Assembly (NCBI GenBank): GCA_964217345.1
Contig: CAXPJI010000010.1
Span: 58,440-122,439, forward strand
Length of the DNA stretch: 64,000 nt
From: UBA3478 sp964217345
GTDB lineage: Bacteria; Bacteroidota; Bacteroidia; Flavobacteriales; Flavobacteriaceae
Reading direction: 5' to 3'
A program made the position numbers and the translations under genes. The stretch's first letter is position 1, and each line of letters begins with the position of its first letter. The notes under the pieces are model-generated. The model saw nothing but the letters and a program-made list of their open reading frames with translations, was not told the origin of the DNA and ran no database searches. Shown here piece after piece: positions 25,583 through 33,891 of the stretch.

Positions 25583-26872
25583 TTAGTCTTGTCGGCTATA
25601 TTTTTCTTGATAGCGCTTCCAGAGTTCTGTTTGATGGGTTTCTAAAGAAATTTCTCTACCATCGATAAACGCATGAGATAATTGGTTGGTGCGCATATCT
25701 AGGGCGTCTCCTTCAGAAATAAAGAGCGTCGCACTTTTTCCGCTTTCAAGGGTGCCGTAAGTATCATCTATACCTAGAATTTTCGCAGTATTTGATGAAA
25801 TTAAGGCAAGGGCTTCCTCTTTGTTAATTCCGTATCCGACACTGTGGCCGGCGTAGAACGGAAGATTGCGAACTTGGAAATTAGCCTTAGATGCATTTTG
25901 AATTCCTACTAGTAATCCAGCCTTATGTAATCTTGCTGCTAGTCCATAGACAAAATCGTAAGCGTCGTCATCAAGATTTGGCAATTCGTGAGGGTTATGA
26001 ACGAGTACCGGAATAGATTTAGACTTTAGAAGATCTAATTGTTTTTCTGCGAAATAGCCACCAACAATTACGATATGTTTAATACCTATTCTTTCTAGCT
26101 CAGTTACCGCATCGAAGATTTCTCGTTCTCCATCGGCAGCAACATAAAGACGCTGAGAACCATCGAATAATCCTTTGGTTGCGGCATAGGGAAGGTGTAT
26201 TGTTTTTGCAGGTGCTGCATTGTAAGCTTTTGCCGCTTGTAAAAATTCAATAATTCCACTCCACTGCTCGAGATAGTTTTGATTCGGTTGATATCCTCTA
26301 GGCTCACCGACCCACCAACGTCCTCTTCTGAGGGTTGAAGGCCAACTAAGGTGAATTCCGTCATCTGTTTTTACTGCCGCATCTTCCCAATTCCAGGCAT
26401 CGAATTGCACAACCGAAGAACTACCAGAGATCGTACTTCCTTGTGGAGTTATTTGACCTAAGAGAATTCCATTTTGTCGAAGTGATTCAACTACTTGAGA
26501 TTCAGCGTTGTAGGCAATGATCGAACGAATGTGTGGGATGTATTCTCCGATTTCGTCTTCATCATCTGTTGCTCGAACAGCATCGATCTCAACAAGTCCT
26601 AAACTTTTAGTAGGTGCGATAAAACCTGGATAGACATGTTTTCCGTTGGCTTTAATCACTCTTTCAGGACGCGCAATTTTTGCATTCGCTTTACCAGAGT
26701 AATTAATTACACCATTTTCGAAAATAAGTAAGCCATTTTCGATAACCTCACCTGTTCCAGTGTGTATAGTAGCACCTTCGATAGCAATTGCGTCTTTTTG
26801 AATATCTGCCGGTGTTTGTTGTGCGTTAACCGATAGGGCTACGCTCAGACAAAGTGTTAGTATTGATCTCAT
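25583..26872 (-). CDS. exported amidohydrolase-like protein, metal site probably lost
   Basis: 429 residues with a signal peptide (MRSILTLCLSVALSVNAQ). It has the amidohydrolase composite fold: an N-terminal strand region (IAIEGATIHTGTGEVIENG), a TIM-barrel part and a C-terminal strand region (ESGKSATLFISEGDAL). Where active family members have HxH after the first strand (xPGxIDxHxH), this one reads VYPGFIAPTKSLG, so the metal-binding HxH is missing. It is probably a pseudoenzyme or structural partner of the larger amidohydrolase directly upstream. ATG 26872 is chosen because it opens the signal peptide; the gap to that gene is 19 bases. Confidence 0.8.
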   Translation of the reverse strand: MRSILTLCLSVALSVNAQQTPADIQKDAIAIEGATIHTGTGEVIENGLLIFENGVINYSGKANAKIARPERVIKANGKHVYPGFIAPTKSLGLVEIDAVRATDDEDEIGEYIPHIRSIIAYNAESQVVESLRQNGILLGQITPQGSTISGSSSVVQFDAWNWEDAAVKTDDGIHLSWPSTLRRGRWWVGEPRGYQPNQNYLEQWSGIIEFLQAAKAYNAAPAKTIHLPYAATKGLFDGSQRLYVAADGEREIFDAVTELERIGIKHIVIVGGYFAEKQLDLLKSKSIPVLVHNPHELPNLDDDAYDFVYGLAARLHKAGLLVGIQNASKANFQVRNLPFYAGHSVGYGINKEEALALISSNTAKILGIDDTYGTLESGKSATLFISEGDALDMRTNQLSHAFIDGREISLETHQTELWKRYQEKYSRQD

Positions 26873-26891
26873 AATCGTGTTCTTTATAGTA

Positions 26892-29825
26892 TTAAAGCGT
26901 ATCACAGGTGAAACGTTCTTTTTTGTTCTGAATTGGGGTAACTACTTCTGCTCCAGAGGCCTTAACCTTAAGCATCAATTTGGTAAGCTCTAAGCGTTCT
27001 TGTTGAATTGATGCTTGAATTTCTTTATCCTTTTCAATGTCGAAATAAGTAGCACCTTCAATAATGGTTTTTTCGGCCTTACTGTAGACCGAAAGTGGAT
27101 GTCCGCTCCATAAGACCACATCTGCATCTTTACCTACTTCGATACTTCCGACCTTGTGATCAATATGAAGTAGTTTGGCAGGGTTAAGGGTAACCATTTT
27201 CCAGGCTTCAAGTTCAGAAACACCTCCGTATTTGACTGTTTTAGCAGCTTCTTGATTTAATCTACGCGACATTTCAGCGTCATCCGAGTTTATAGCCACA
27301 GTTACTCCCTGAGAGGCCATTATAGCCGCGTTGTAAGGAATAGCATCTTTAACTTCGTATTTGTATGCCCACCAATCACTGAAGGTAGATCCACCCACAC
27401 CGTGCTCGGCCATTTTATCGGCTACTTTATAACCCTCTAAAATGTGGGTAAAGGTATTGATCCTGAAATCGAATTTTTCAGCCACTTTCATGAGCATGTT
27501 AATTTCACTTTGTACATACGAATGACTGGATATAAATCTTTTAGACTCTAAGATTTCTCCAATGGTTTCAAGTTCTTCGTCTATTCTATAGGGCTGTTTG
27601 CTCTTTTTCTTCGCAAGGTATTCTTTACCTCTAGTGAAATAGTCAGTAAATACCTGTTCAACTCCCATACGTGTTTGAGGGAATCTTGAATTTGACCCCC
27701 AATTCGATTGTTTCACATTCTCACCTAGTGCAAACTTGATAAAGCCAGGGGCTTCTTTAAAGAGCATTTCGTCTGCTGTAGCTCCCCACTTTAATCTTAA
27801 GATTGCTGATTGACCTCCAATCGGATTGGCTGAACCATGTAGAAGTTGGGCAGAAGTAACCCCTCCAGCTAGATTTCTGTAAATGTCTAGGTCTGTTGGA
27901 TCTACTACATCAGACATACGTACCTCTGCAGAAGAGTTATGTCCACCTTCGTTAATTGCTAGGGCTGCGATGTGAGTATGCTCATCGATGATACCTGCGG
28001 TTAAGTGCTTACCAGTGGCATCTATCACTTGAGCAGATTTAGCTTTTAAATCCTTACCAACTTTTTGAATTTTCCCTGATTTGATATGAACATCTGTGTT
28101 TTCAAGAATCTCAGTTCCTGTCCACACAGTTATGTTCTTAAACAAAATTTCTTCAGCCTTCGGTTGTTCGGTGTATCCATAACCAACATTGGGATATCGT
28201 TCTTTGAGATTGTAGCTCACTAGCTCTTCAGAATCTTTATTTTTAGATTCAGAAGTAGAAGCTAAAGCGACCATAGATACAGGATGCGAATCGCCGTTTT
28301 CGTCAACGAATCGACCACTTAAAAGGTCACCTTCTTTTTTAAGGGTAGCTCTGTAAAGTTGTCCAAGACTATCTGAAAGACTCACACTTAACCAGTAGTT
28401 GGCATAATTTGATTTTACTTTAAGTTTCTCGTCTGCTCTTGTTGCAGTAACTTTTGGTTTTCCTATACTACCGTTAATATTGAGCTTAATATCTTGATCA
28501 TTATGATTTAGGATATATTCACCTCTCAGGTCTGGGGTATTTCGATCCTCATAAAGGTGCTTGTGACCATTTACCCAGTGCTCAAAAAGAGTAGTTTCGT
28601 TTTCAAAAATAGGACCAGAGGTAACGGTAAAATTGGCTTTCATACCCTGTTTTAAGGCTCCAATTTCTGATTGTTTACCTAGAATTTCTGCAGGCACTGT
28701 GGTAAGCGCCGCAAGAGCATCAGCCTCGCTTAAACCTCTTTCCATCGCTAATGCGACTTGTGTTTTTAGTTGGTTTGCTGATTTCAGTCCTTGTGTGGTA
28801 AAAGCAATACGAATTTCATGATCTCTTAGAATTTTAGCATTCGATGGTGCTTGATACCAATGACGCATATCCTTAAGAGAGACGTAATCTGCGTAAGTAG
28901 GGTCAGATACATCATAAGCTTTTGGGAAATTTAAAGGGACTACAACTGAAGCGTTAAAGTTTTTTAATTCTCTAACGTATTGGTATTCATCTCCTGACCC
29001 TAAAACATGGTATTTGATGCCAAATTGTTGACCTATTTTCAATGCACGAACGGTATTCCCGTTGGCGCCTGCTTCAAAGAATTGCGGAAGTTGTTTTTGT
29101 GCGATTAGTGCTTCTAGTGCACGGTCTTTGGTGGTAACATTACCTGAAGCATACCAATTTAAGTCGTGATTGAGCTGTCTAAGAAGCGCCATAGCTCCCA
29201 TTAGTGAGCTAGGGTAGGATTGAGTGGACTGAATACTTTTTGAGAAAGAAAAATAAGATCCTGAACGGTCGTCTAAAATTCTACTAGAGGCATCACCCTT
29301 GTCATCTAAAGCGACTAATAAACTGGTTCCTCTTGCAATACCATCTGCTCTGTGGGTATTTACCACACCAAACCCGGCTTTTCGAAGTTCGTCTGATTGA
29401 TTTGAATTATAGGTAAAAAAGTCGATCGCATTGGTTTCTGAACGGATGTGATCATTCCAATAAAAACCTTCTCTTGTGGGTTCGTATTGTGCAGATCTCC
29501 CAGCACTAGATTGGCGTTTCGGTTTTTCTACCCCAAGTTCGCTAAACACCTCAATAAAAGAGGGGTATATGTGCGTTCCAGACAAATCGGTTACGATAGC
29601 GTTGCTTGGAATTTGTACTTTTTTTCCGACAGATACCACTTCATCATTATAAATGAGAAGTGTTCCGTTTTCAATGACGGTTGTCGGATCTACATGAATA
29701 GTGGCACCAGTAAATGCTCGGTACACCTGTTCGGTAGTCTTTACCTCTGAATGCGCAGGAAAATAATCTTGTGCATATCCTATGGCAAAAGCCATAGATA
29801 GGGCTACGGTTAGTAGTTTTTTCAT
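26892..29825 (-). CDS. exported two-domain amidohydrolase
   Basis: 977 residues with a signal peptide (MKKLLTVALSMAFAIGYAQ). It holds two amidohydrolase-like halves. The first (about 35-430) reads IYPSFIEVFSELGVE where HxH is expected and looks inactive. The second (about 555-950) keeps the metal motifs: GIIDEHTHIAAL (HxH), ISSHSYVQ, FTHILEGYKVA and INSDDAE (Asp). So one working active site in a fused protein is likely; substrates of this periplasmic type (cyclic amides, dipeptides) are unknown. ATG 29825 is supported by the signal peptide and a -33/-7 promoter at 29846-29877. Confidence 0.85.
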   Translation of the reverse strand: MKKLLTVALSMAFAIGYAQDYFPAHSEVKTTEQVYRAFTGATIHVDPTTVIENGTLLIYNDEVVSVGKKVQIPSNAIVTDLSGTHIYPSFIEVFSELGVEKPKRQSSAGRSAQYEPTREGFYWNDHIRSETNAIDFFTYNSNQSDELRKAGFGVVNTHRADGIARGTSLLVALDDKGDASSRILDDRSGSYFSFSKSIQSTQSYPSSLMGAMALLRQLNHDLNWYASGNVTTKDRALEALIAQKQLPQFFEAGANGNTVRALKIGQQFGIKYHVLGSGDEYQYVRELKNFNASVVVPLNFPKAYDVSDPTYADYVSLKDMRHWYQAPSNAKILRDHEIRIAFTTQGLKSANQLKTQVALAMERGLSEADALAALTTVPAEILGKQSEIGALKQGMKANFTVTSGPIFENETTLFEHWVNGHKHLYEDRNTPDLRGEYILNHNDQDIKLNINGSIGKPKVTATRADEKLKVKSNYANYWLSVSLSDSLGQLYRATLKKEGDLLSGRFVDENGDSHPVSMVALASTSESKNKDSEELVSYNLKERYPNVGYGYTEQPKAEEILFKNITVWTGTEILENTDVHIKSGKIQKVGKDLKAKSAQVIDATGKHLTAGIIDEHTHIAALAINEGGHNSSAEVRMSDVVDPTDLDIYRNLAGGVTSAQLLHGSANPIGGQSAILRLKWGATADEMLFKEAPGFIKFALGENVKQSNWGSNSRFPQTRMGVEQVFTDYFTRGKEYLAKKKSKQPYRIDEELETIGEILESKRFISSHSYVQSEINMLMKVAEKFDFRINTFTHILEGYKVADKMAEHGVGGSTFSDWWAYKYEVKDAIPYNAAIMASQGVTVAINSDDAEMSRRLNQEAAKTVKYGGVSELEAWKMVTLNPAKLLHIDHKVGSIEVGKDADVVLWSGHPLSVYSKAEKTIIEGATYFDIEKDKEIQASIQQERLELTKLMLKVKASGAEVVTPIQNKKERFTCDTL

Positions 29826-29845
29826 CTTCAGTTTTGTTTTACACT

Positions 29846-29877
29846 TAAAAATAGGAATTGAAAGGTTCTCCTTCAAA
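29846..29877 (-). promoter_or_regulatory. promoter of the amidohydrolase pair
   Basis: On the minus strand TTTG (29877-29874), a 20-base spacer, and TATTTTTA (29853-29846, one mismatch), 20 bases before ATG 29825. It lies in the short gap after the prolyl isomerase gene. Confidence 0.5.
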
Positions 29878-29880
29878 AGA

Positions 29881-30999
29881 TTAACGTTTAGGTAGTTCAG
29901 CTAAGAGCTCGATAGAGAAAACGAGGTCTGCCCCTGGAGGAATTACATTACCCGCTCCATTGCTGCCGAATCCGAGTACAGATGGAATACGAACCCAACG
30001 AAGTTCGCCAACCTTCATAGTCATTAAGGCCTCTTTAAAACCAGCAATCATAGCTGCATCAGGGTCTATCGTGGTTTTCATTGGGATAAATTGGCCTCGA
30101 TGCATCGCATTAATTTGATCATAGTTTTCATCCCCTTCAGCGATCGATTGAATATTGGTGTCAAACAAGGTTCCGTCGACGAGCCATCCTGCGTAGTTAA
30201 CAGAGATTTCTGTGCCAATCGCTAGGGTTTCTCCCGTACCCTGACGTTCAACAATATATTCAACGCCTTGTTCACTTAATTCTGCATTTTCAAAACGTTT
30301 TTCGAATTCGTCTTGACGTTCTTTTTTGGCTTCTGCATTGCGTTTAGCTTCTTCTTCGATTGCATTGAAGTAGTCTTCTAAAGTTTCAACCGCATTGAAT
30401 TTTTTCGATTGGCTTCCTACCCTCAGAATTTCTACCGTTTCTAGAGTCACTGGTTCTAACGGTCGATCGGTCGGGTCAGTTGGTGTGGTAGCGATCGAAT
30501 CTAAAGTTGCCTCTCCTGAAACTAATTTTCCAAAAACCGTGTGCTTACCGTCTAACCATGGGGTTTCTTTATGGGTGATAAAAAATTGACTCCCATTGGT
30601 AAACGGACCCGAATTCGCCATCGATAGCACTCCTTTAGAATCATGTCTTAAAGTATCTACAAATTCGTCCTTAAATCGATATCCAGGACCTCCTTGCCCA
30701 GTAGCAGTAGGATCACCTCCTTGAATCATAAAATCATTAATCACTCTGTGGAACTGTGTTCCATTGTAATAAGGTTGATTTGCATAATTATCGCTTACGC
30801 GTTTGCTGTTTCCTTCAGCAAGGCTTACAAAACTTGCCACTGTAATCGGAGTTTCTTCACTGTGAAGTTTTAATAATAACTCTCCTTTTGAGGTAGTCAT
30901 TTTGGCATACAGACCATTTTCTAGATCTCCGTTTGGATTATTGCAAGAGATTAAAGTAGTTAATGCTGCTGCGAAGAGTAAGGACAGGTTAAATTTCAT
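29881..30999 (-). CDS. cyclophilin-FKBP fusion prolyl isomerase lipoprotein
   Basis: 372 residues. A lipoprotein signal ends in LISC (Cys about 19), so it is anchored in the envelope. Two different prolyl isomerase domains follow: a cyclophilin domain (about 30-195) with FHRVINDFMIQGGDPTATGQG, and an FKBP domain (about 245-370) with VSVNYAGWLVDG-like and GELRWVRIPSVLGFG segments, joined by a charged helix (NAIEEEAKRNAEAKKERQD). It should help fold exported proteins. ATG 30999 starts the signal peptide. Its start overlaps the end of the DHH gene by 11 bases. Confidence 0.9.
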   Translation of the reverse strand: MKFNLSLLFAAALTTLISCNNPNGDLENGLYAKMTTSKGELLLKLHSEETPITVASFVSLAEGNSKRVSDNYANQPYYNGTQFHRVINDFMIQGGDPTATGQGGPGYRFKDEFVDTLRHDSKGVLSMANSGPFTNGSQFFITHKETPWLDGKHTVFGKLVSGEATLDSIATTPTDPTDRPLEPVTLETVEILRVGSQSKKFNAVETLEDYFNAIEEEAKRNAEAKKERQDEFEKRFENAELSEQGVEYIVERQGTGETLAIGTEISVNYAGWLVDGTLFDTNIQSIAEGDENYDQINAMHRGQFIPMKTTIDPDAAMIAGFKEALMTMKVGELRWVRIPSVLGFGSNGAGNVIPPGADLVFSIELLAELPKR

Positions 31000-32026
31000 T
31001 AGGTAGGGCATTAGAAGTTAATGATTCAATATAATTTGGTAATAATGAGGTAAACAAATCAATGGTTTCTTTAAGACTTGAAAAAGATTTTCCTCCTGCG
31101 GCGTTTTTGTGTCCGCCTCCGTTAAAATGTGCGCGTGCAAATTCATTCACATCGAAATCTCCTGTCGATCTGAATGACATTTTTATCGAGCTATCTTCTG
31201 CGTTTTCGATGAAAATAACTGAAAAACAACAACCTTTGAGACTTAATCCGAAGTTCACAAATCCTTCAGTATCTCCTCTTTTAAATCCGCAAGATCTTTT
31301 GTCTTCTTCGGTAATGATCATATAAACGCTGTGGTAATTTTCTAGATAAGTCAGGGAGTCTAAACACCTGCCCATCAGTTTAAATCGACTCAGTTCACTT
31401 TGCTCAAAGAGTAGGGCATTAATTTTAGTTTTATCCGCTCCTTTTTCTAGAAGGTCTGCTGCAATTAATAGGGTAGTTGCGTTTGCGCTCGGATATTTGA
31501 AATTCCCGGTGTCCGTGACAATCCCTGTATATAAGCAATTCGCAATTGTTGAATCGATTTGATCGGTACTATTTAAATGTTTGGCTAAATGATAAATCAT
31601 TTCACAAGTAGAGCTCATGGAGGTGTCGCTAAACGTGTATTTGGCGTAGTCCGATGGCGAGATATGATGATCAACCATTAAAATGGGGGCAGAGCTATTT
31701 TCAATGAATTCTCCTAAAACTCCACATCGGGATAAATGATTAAAATCGAGGGTGCAAATAAGACTCGCTGTATCTAAGGCCTTTTTGCATCCATCTAAAT
31801 TCTGATCGGCAAGTAAAATTTCGTTTGCACCGGGCATCCAGCCGAGAAAATCAGGAAATGCATTGGGCGAACATATCGTCGTGGTATGGCCAAATTTTCT
31901 CATTAAATGAGACCAACCTAAACACGACCCAAGAGCATCACCGTCAGGATTTTGATGAGGTATAATGACTATGTTTTGAGGGGTTTCTAGGTACTCTGAT
32001 AGTCCAGCGATCGTTAATAAACTCAT
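30989..32026 (-). CDS. DHH/DHHA1 phosphoesterase, NrnA-like (nanoRNase/pAp phosphatase)
   Basis: Cytoplasmic Mn-dependent phosphoesterase of 345 residues. HQNPDGDALGS (about 24-34) supplies metal ligands, MVDHHISPSDYA is the DHH motif (about 117-119), GIVTDTGNFKY adds another Asp, and the DHHA1 domain ends in HFNGGGHKNAAGG. NrnA proteins degrade 2-5 nt RNAs and dephosphorylate pAp; the match to that subgroup is good but substrate is inferred. It is the first gene of a short leftward unit with the prolyl isomerase lipoprotein. Confidence 0.9.
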   Translation of the reverse strand: MSLLTIAGLSEYLETPQNIVIIPHQNPDGDALGSCLGWSHLMRKFGHTTTICSPNAFPDFLGWMPGANEILLADQNLDGCKKALDTASLICTLDFNHLSRCGVLGEFIENSSAPILMVDHHISPSDYAKYTFSDTSMSSTCEMIYHLAKHLNSTDQIDSTIANCLYTGIVTDTGNFKYPSANATTLLIAADLLEKGADKTKINALLFEQSELSRFKLMGRCLDSLTYLENYHSVYMIITEEDKRSCGFKRGDTEGFVNFGLSLKGCCFSVIFIENAEDSSIKMSFRSTGDFDVNEFARAHFNGGGHKNAAGGKSFSSLKETIDLFTSLLPNYIESLTSNALPNEI

Positions 32027-32031
32027 AACTT

Positions 32032-32039
32032 CGAAGATA
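32032..32039 (-). promoter_or_regulatory. possible -7 box for the DHH phosphoesterase gene
   Basis: Minus-strand TATCTTCG (one mismatch to TAnnTTTG), five bases before ATG 32026. Weak evidence; no -33 seen. Confidence 0.25.
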
Positions 32040-32103
32040 CAATTAATTTGATTTTAACTTGCTACTTTTAAAGACGCTTTAAGGCTTTCTAAATCGTTTC
32101 TTT

Positions 32104-33138
32104 ATGATAAAAAAACTCCCTTACCTGGTCCTTGCTTTAATAGTTTCATGCAGGCAAAATCCCAAATCTGAAAGCAATGAAAGTTTGGTTTTTGTTGAAG
32201 AAATACAGCCGCATTCTAGCCGTATCGCCTTTGGTTCTTGTAATAATGCCTATGCACCCAATGAACTTTGGGACGATATTTATTTGGCACAGCCAGAAGC
32301 ATGGATATGGGGTGGAGATATTGTATATGCAGACAGCGATGATTTTGAAACGATTGAGAAGCATTACCGTCGTCAATTAGAAAATCAGGAGTACAGGCGA
32401 TTAACAGAGTCTACGAAAATTCTTGCTACCTGGGATGACCATGATTATGGTATGAATGATGGAGGGGTTGCTTTCTCTGCAAAAGCCAAGAGCCAGGAAG
32501 CTTTTCTAAATTTTCTAAAGGTGGGTCAGAACGATTCAAGACGAGTTCAGGAAGGAGTATATTACTCTGAACAAATTCAAACAGAAGGGCATACGGTAGA
32601 GGTTATTCTTTTGGACACCAGATATTTTAGATCTAACTTAACCAAAGGGACAGAGGGTAGACGTTACGATCCCAATTACGATGAAGCAGCTACTATGCTG
32701 GGTGATACTCAGTGGGATTGGCTTTCTCATCGATTAACCACCAGTACTGCTGATCTTATCTTGCTTGTATCGAGTATTCAGTTTTTGTCATCGGAGCACG
32801 GTTATGAAAAGTGGCAGAATCTTCCTCACGAACGTGAGCGCTTGATTTCACTGTTAAGCCAAGTAGATCAGCCAGTAATGGTTTTATCTGGTGATCGCCA
32901 CATTTCAGAATGGTCAGTGCTTAAAACTGAAGACAAAGAAATTATTGATTTTACCTCGAGTGGGCTTACTCACTCTTATGAAAACTTTAGTGGAGAGCCA
33001 AACGCATTTCGAAAAGGTAACGTGGTTTCGGTACCTTCTTATGGACTTCTTGATATCGATTGGAAAAAAGGAGTGGTTACCGGTAGAATGATCGGCAATG
33101 GTAATGCAGTTTTACAGGAGCATTCTTTTAAGTTCTAA
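32104..33138 (+). CDS. PhoD-like alkaline phosphatase/phosphodiesterase lipoprotein
   Basis: 344 residues. The lipoprotein signal MIKKLPYLVLALIVSC puts it in the envelope (Cys 16). Metal-binding segments of the PhoD-like metallophosphatase fold are seen: AFGSCN, WGGDIVYAD, ATWDDHDYGMND (metal Asp/His), VILLDTRYFR and VLSGDRHISEW. It probably cleaves phosphomono- or diesters in the periplasm. The gene is single, running toward ndk. No Pho box was seen upstream. Confidence 0.9.
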   Translation: MIKKLPYLVLALIVSCRQNPKSESNESLVFVEEIQPHSSRIAFGSCNNAYAPNELWDDIYLAQPEAWIWGGDIVYADSDDFETIEKHYRRQLENQEYRRLTESTKILATWDDHDYGMNDGGVAFSAKAKSQEAFLNFLKVGQNDSRRVQEGVYYSEQIQTEGHTVEVILLDTRYFRSNLTKGTEGRRYDPNYDEAATMLGDTQWDWLSHRLTTSTADLILLVSSIQFLSSEHGYEKWQNLPHERERLISLLSQVDQPVMVLSGDRHISEWSVLKTEDKEIIDFTSSGLTHSYENFSGEPNAFRKGNVVSVPSYGLLDIDWKKGVVTGRMIGNGNAVLQEHSFKF

Positions 33139-33145
33139 TTTTACC

Positions 33146-33153
33146 TACTTTTG
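33146..33153 (+). promoter_or_regulatory. -7 promoter box for ndk
   Basis: TACTTTTG, an exact TAnnTTTG match, 22 bases before ATG 33176. It lies in the short gap after the PhoD-like gene, so ndk has its own promoter. Confidence 0.5.
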
Positions 33154-33175
33154 CAGAAAATTTTAAAGAAAATCC

Positions 33176-33595
33176 ATGTCTGGAACTAGAACTTTTACAA
33201 TGATTAAGCCAGATGCTGTTAAAGCAGGTCACATCGGGGCTATTCTAGAACGTATTAACGCTGCAGGTTTTCGCATTGCTGCGATGAAGTATACGCAGTT
33301 AAGTAAGCGCGATGCTGAACTTTTCTATGCGGTTCATGCTGAGCGTCCGTTCTATGGAGAATTAGTTGAATTTATGAGTAGCGGCCCTATCGTAGCTGCT
33401 ATCCTTGAAAAGGACAACGCGGTTGAAGATTTCAGAATTTTAATCGGATCTACCAACCCTGCAGAAGCTGCAGAAGGTACTATTCGCAAAGCCTTTGCTA
33501 AATCTATTGGTGAGAACGCGATCCATGGTTCAGATAGCGATGAGAACGCTGCTATCGAATGTGCATTTCACTTCTCTGGAAGAGAAATCTTCTAG
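33176..33595 (+). CDS. ndk: nucleoside diphosphate kinase
   Basis: Transfers the gamma-phosphate from ATP to other NDPs through a phospho-His. TFTMIKPDAVKAGHIGAI is the N-terminal signature, and the active-site His117 lies in NAIHGSDS. Length 139 is standard. It has its own -7 box and ends in a strong hairpin plus T9 terminator at 33624. That terminator lies inside the 3' end of the convergent DUF721 gene. Confidence 0.97.
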   Translation: MSGTRTFTMIKPDAVKAGHIGAILERINAAGFRIAAMKYTQLSKRDAELFYAVHAERPFYGELVEFMSSGPIVAAILEKDNAVEDFRILIGSTNPAEAAEGTIRKAFAKSIGENAIHGSDSDENAAIECAFHFSGREIF

Positions 33596-33599
33596 GTTG

Positions 33600-33642
33600 T
33601 CAAACTAGTAACACCGACTTTATATAATCGCCATTTAGTGCT
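33600..33642 (-). other. out-of-frame C-terminal coding remnant of the DUF721 gene
   Basis: If one A is removed from the A9 run at 33662-33670 (minus strand), the DUF721 frame continues with KKIIAMYNEALNGDYIKSVLLV and stops at TGA 33602-33600. This tail has the pattern of the usual DUF721 C-terminus (KIIxxLNExLGxxxIKxVxL), whereas the present frame ends in the unrelated NNRHVQ. The full product would be about 96 residues, the common size. Confidence 0.7.
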
Positions 33643-33670
33643 TCATTGTACATGGCGATTATTTTTTTTT
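33624..33670 (+). terminator. intrinsic terminator of ndk
   Basis: An 11-bp perfect stem ATAATCGCCAT (33624-33634) / ATGGCGATTAT (33652-33662), a 17-base loop, and a T9 tract ending at 33670. It lies wholly within the coding 3' region of the opposite-strand DUF721 gene. Confidence 0.85.
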
Positions 33671-33891
33671 CTACCAAACAGTAGTTCTTCTCGCAGGACT
33701 GCTGAGCTCAAGTACACCTTTAGTACCCCTTTAGAGAATTGAACATTTTTTGTGTAATTAGCCACGCCGGGCCCCATAATCTCTGGCCATAGTCTAATCA
33801 CCTCTGCCTCTGTAAGGCCCTTTTCAAGTTTATTGGTCTCTATAAACTGTCTGAGTACCTCGCTAAGACTTTGTTCTTTGTCTTTTCTCAT
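33643..33891 (-). CDS. DUF721 (DciA-like) protein, frame interrupted near the C-terminus
   Basis: 82 residues as read. The DUF721 core is clear: SEVLRQFIETNKLEKGLTEAEVIRLWPEIMGPGVANYTKN and later LRAELLFG-like residues (LREELLFGRKK). This small RNA/DNA-binding domain is related to DciA, a loader of replicative helicase in many bacteria; a replication or repair role is inferred, and it sits 4 bases overlapped with recF. The reading frame breaks at an A9 run and ends six residues later in NNRHVQ, missing about 20 residues found in relatives. It could be a sequencing error, slippage or a real truncation. Confidence 0.8.
   Translation of the reverse strand: MRKDKEQSLSEVLRQFIETNKLEKGLTEAEVIRLWPEIMGPGVANYTKNVQFSKGVLKVYLSSAVLREELLFGRKKNNRHVQ

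Noticed and set aside
29448..29750. 100-residue plus-strand frame inside the large amidohydrolase
   Set aside because: Shadow of a conserved signal-peptide-bearing protein; no motifs.
26892..29825. The 977-residue amidohydrolase considered as a false fusion of two genes
   Set aside because: One uninterrupted frame with a single signal peptide, and a linker domain between the halves.
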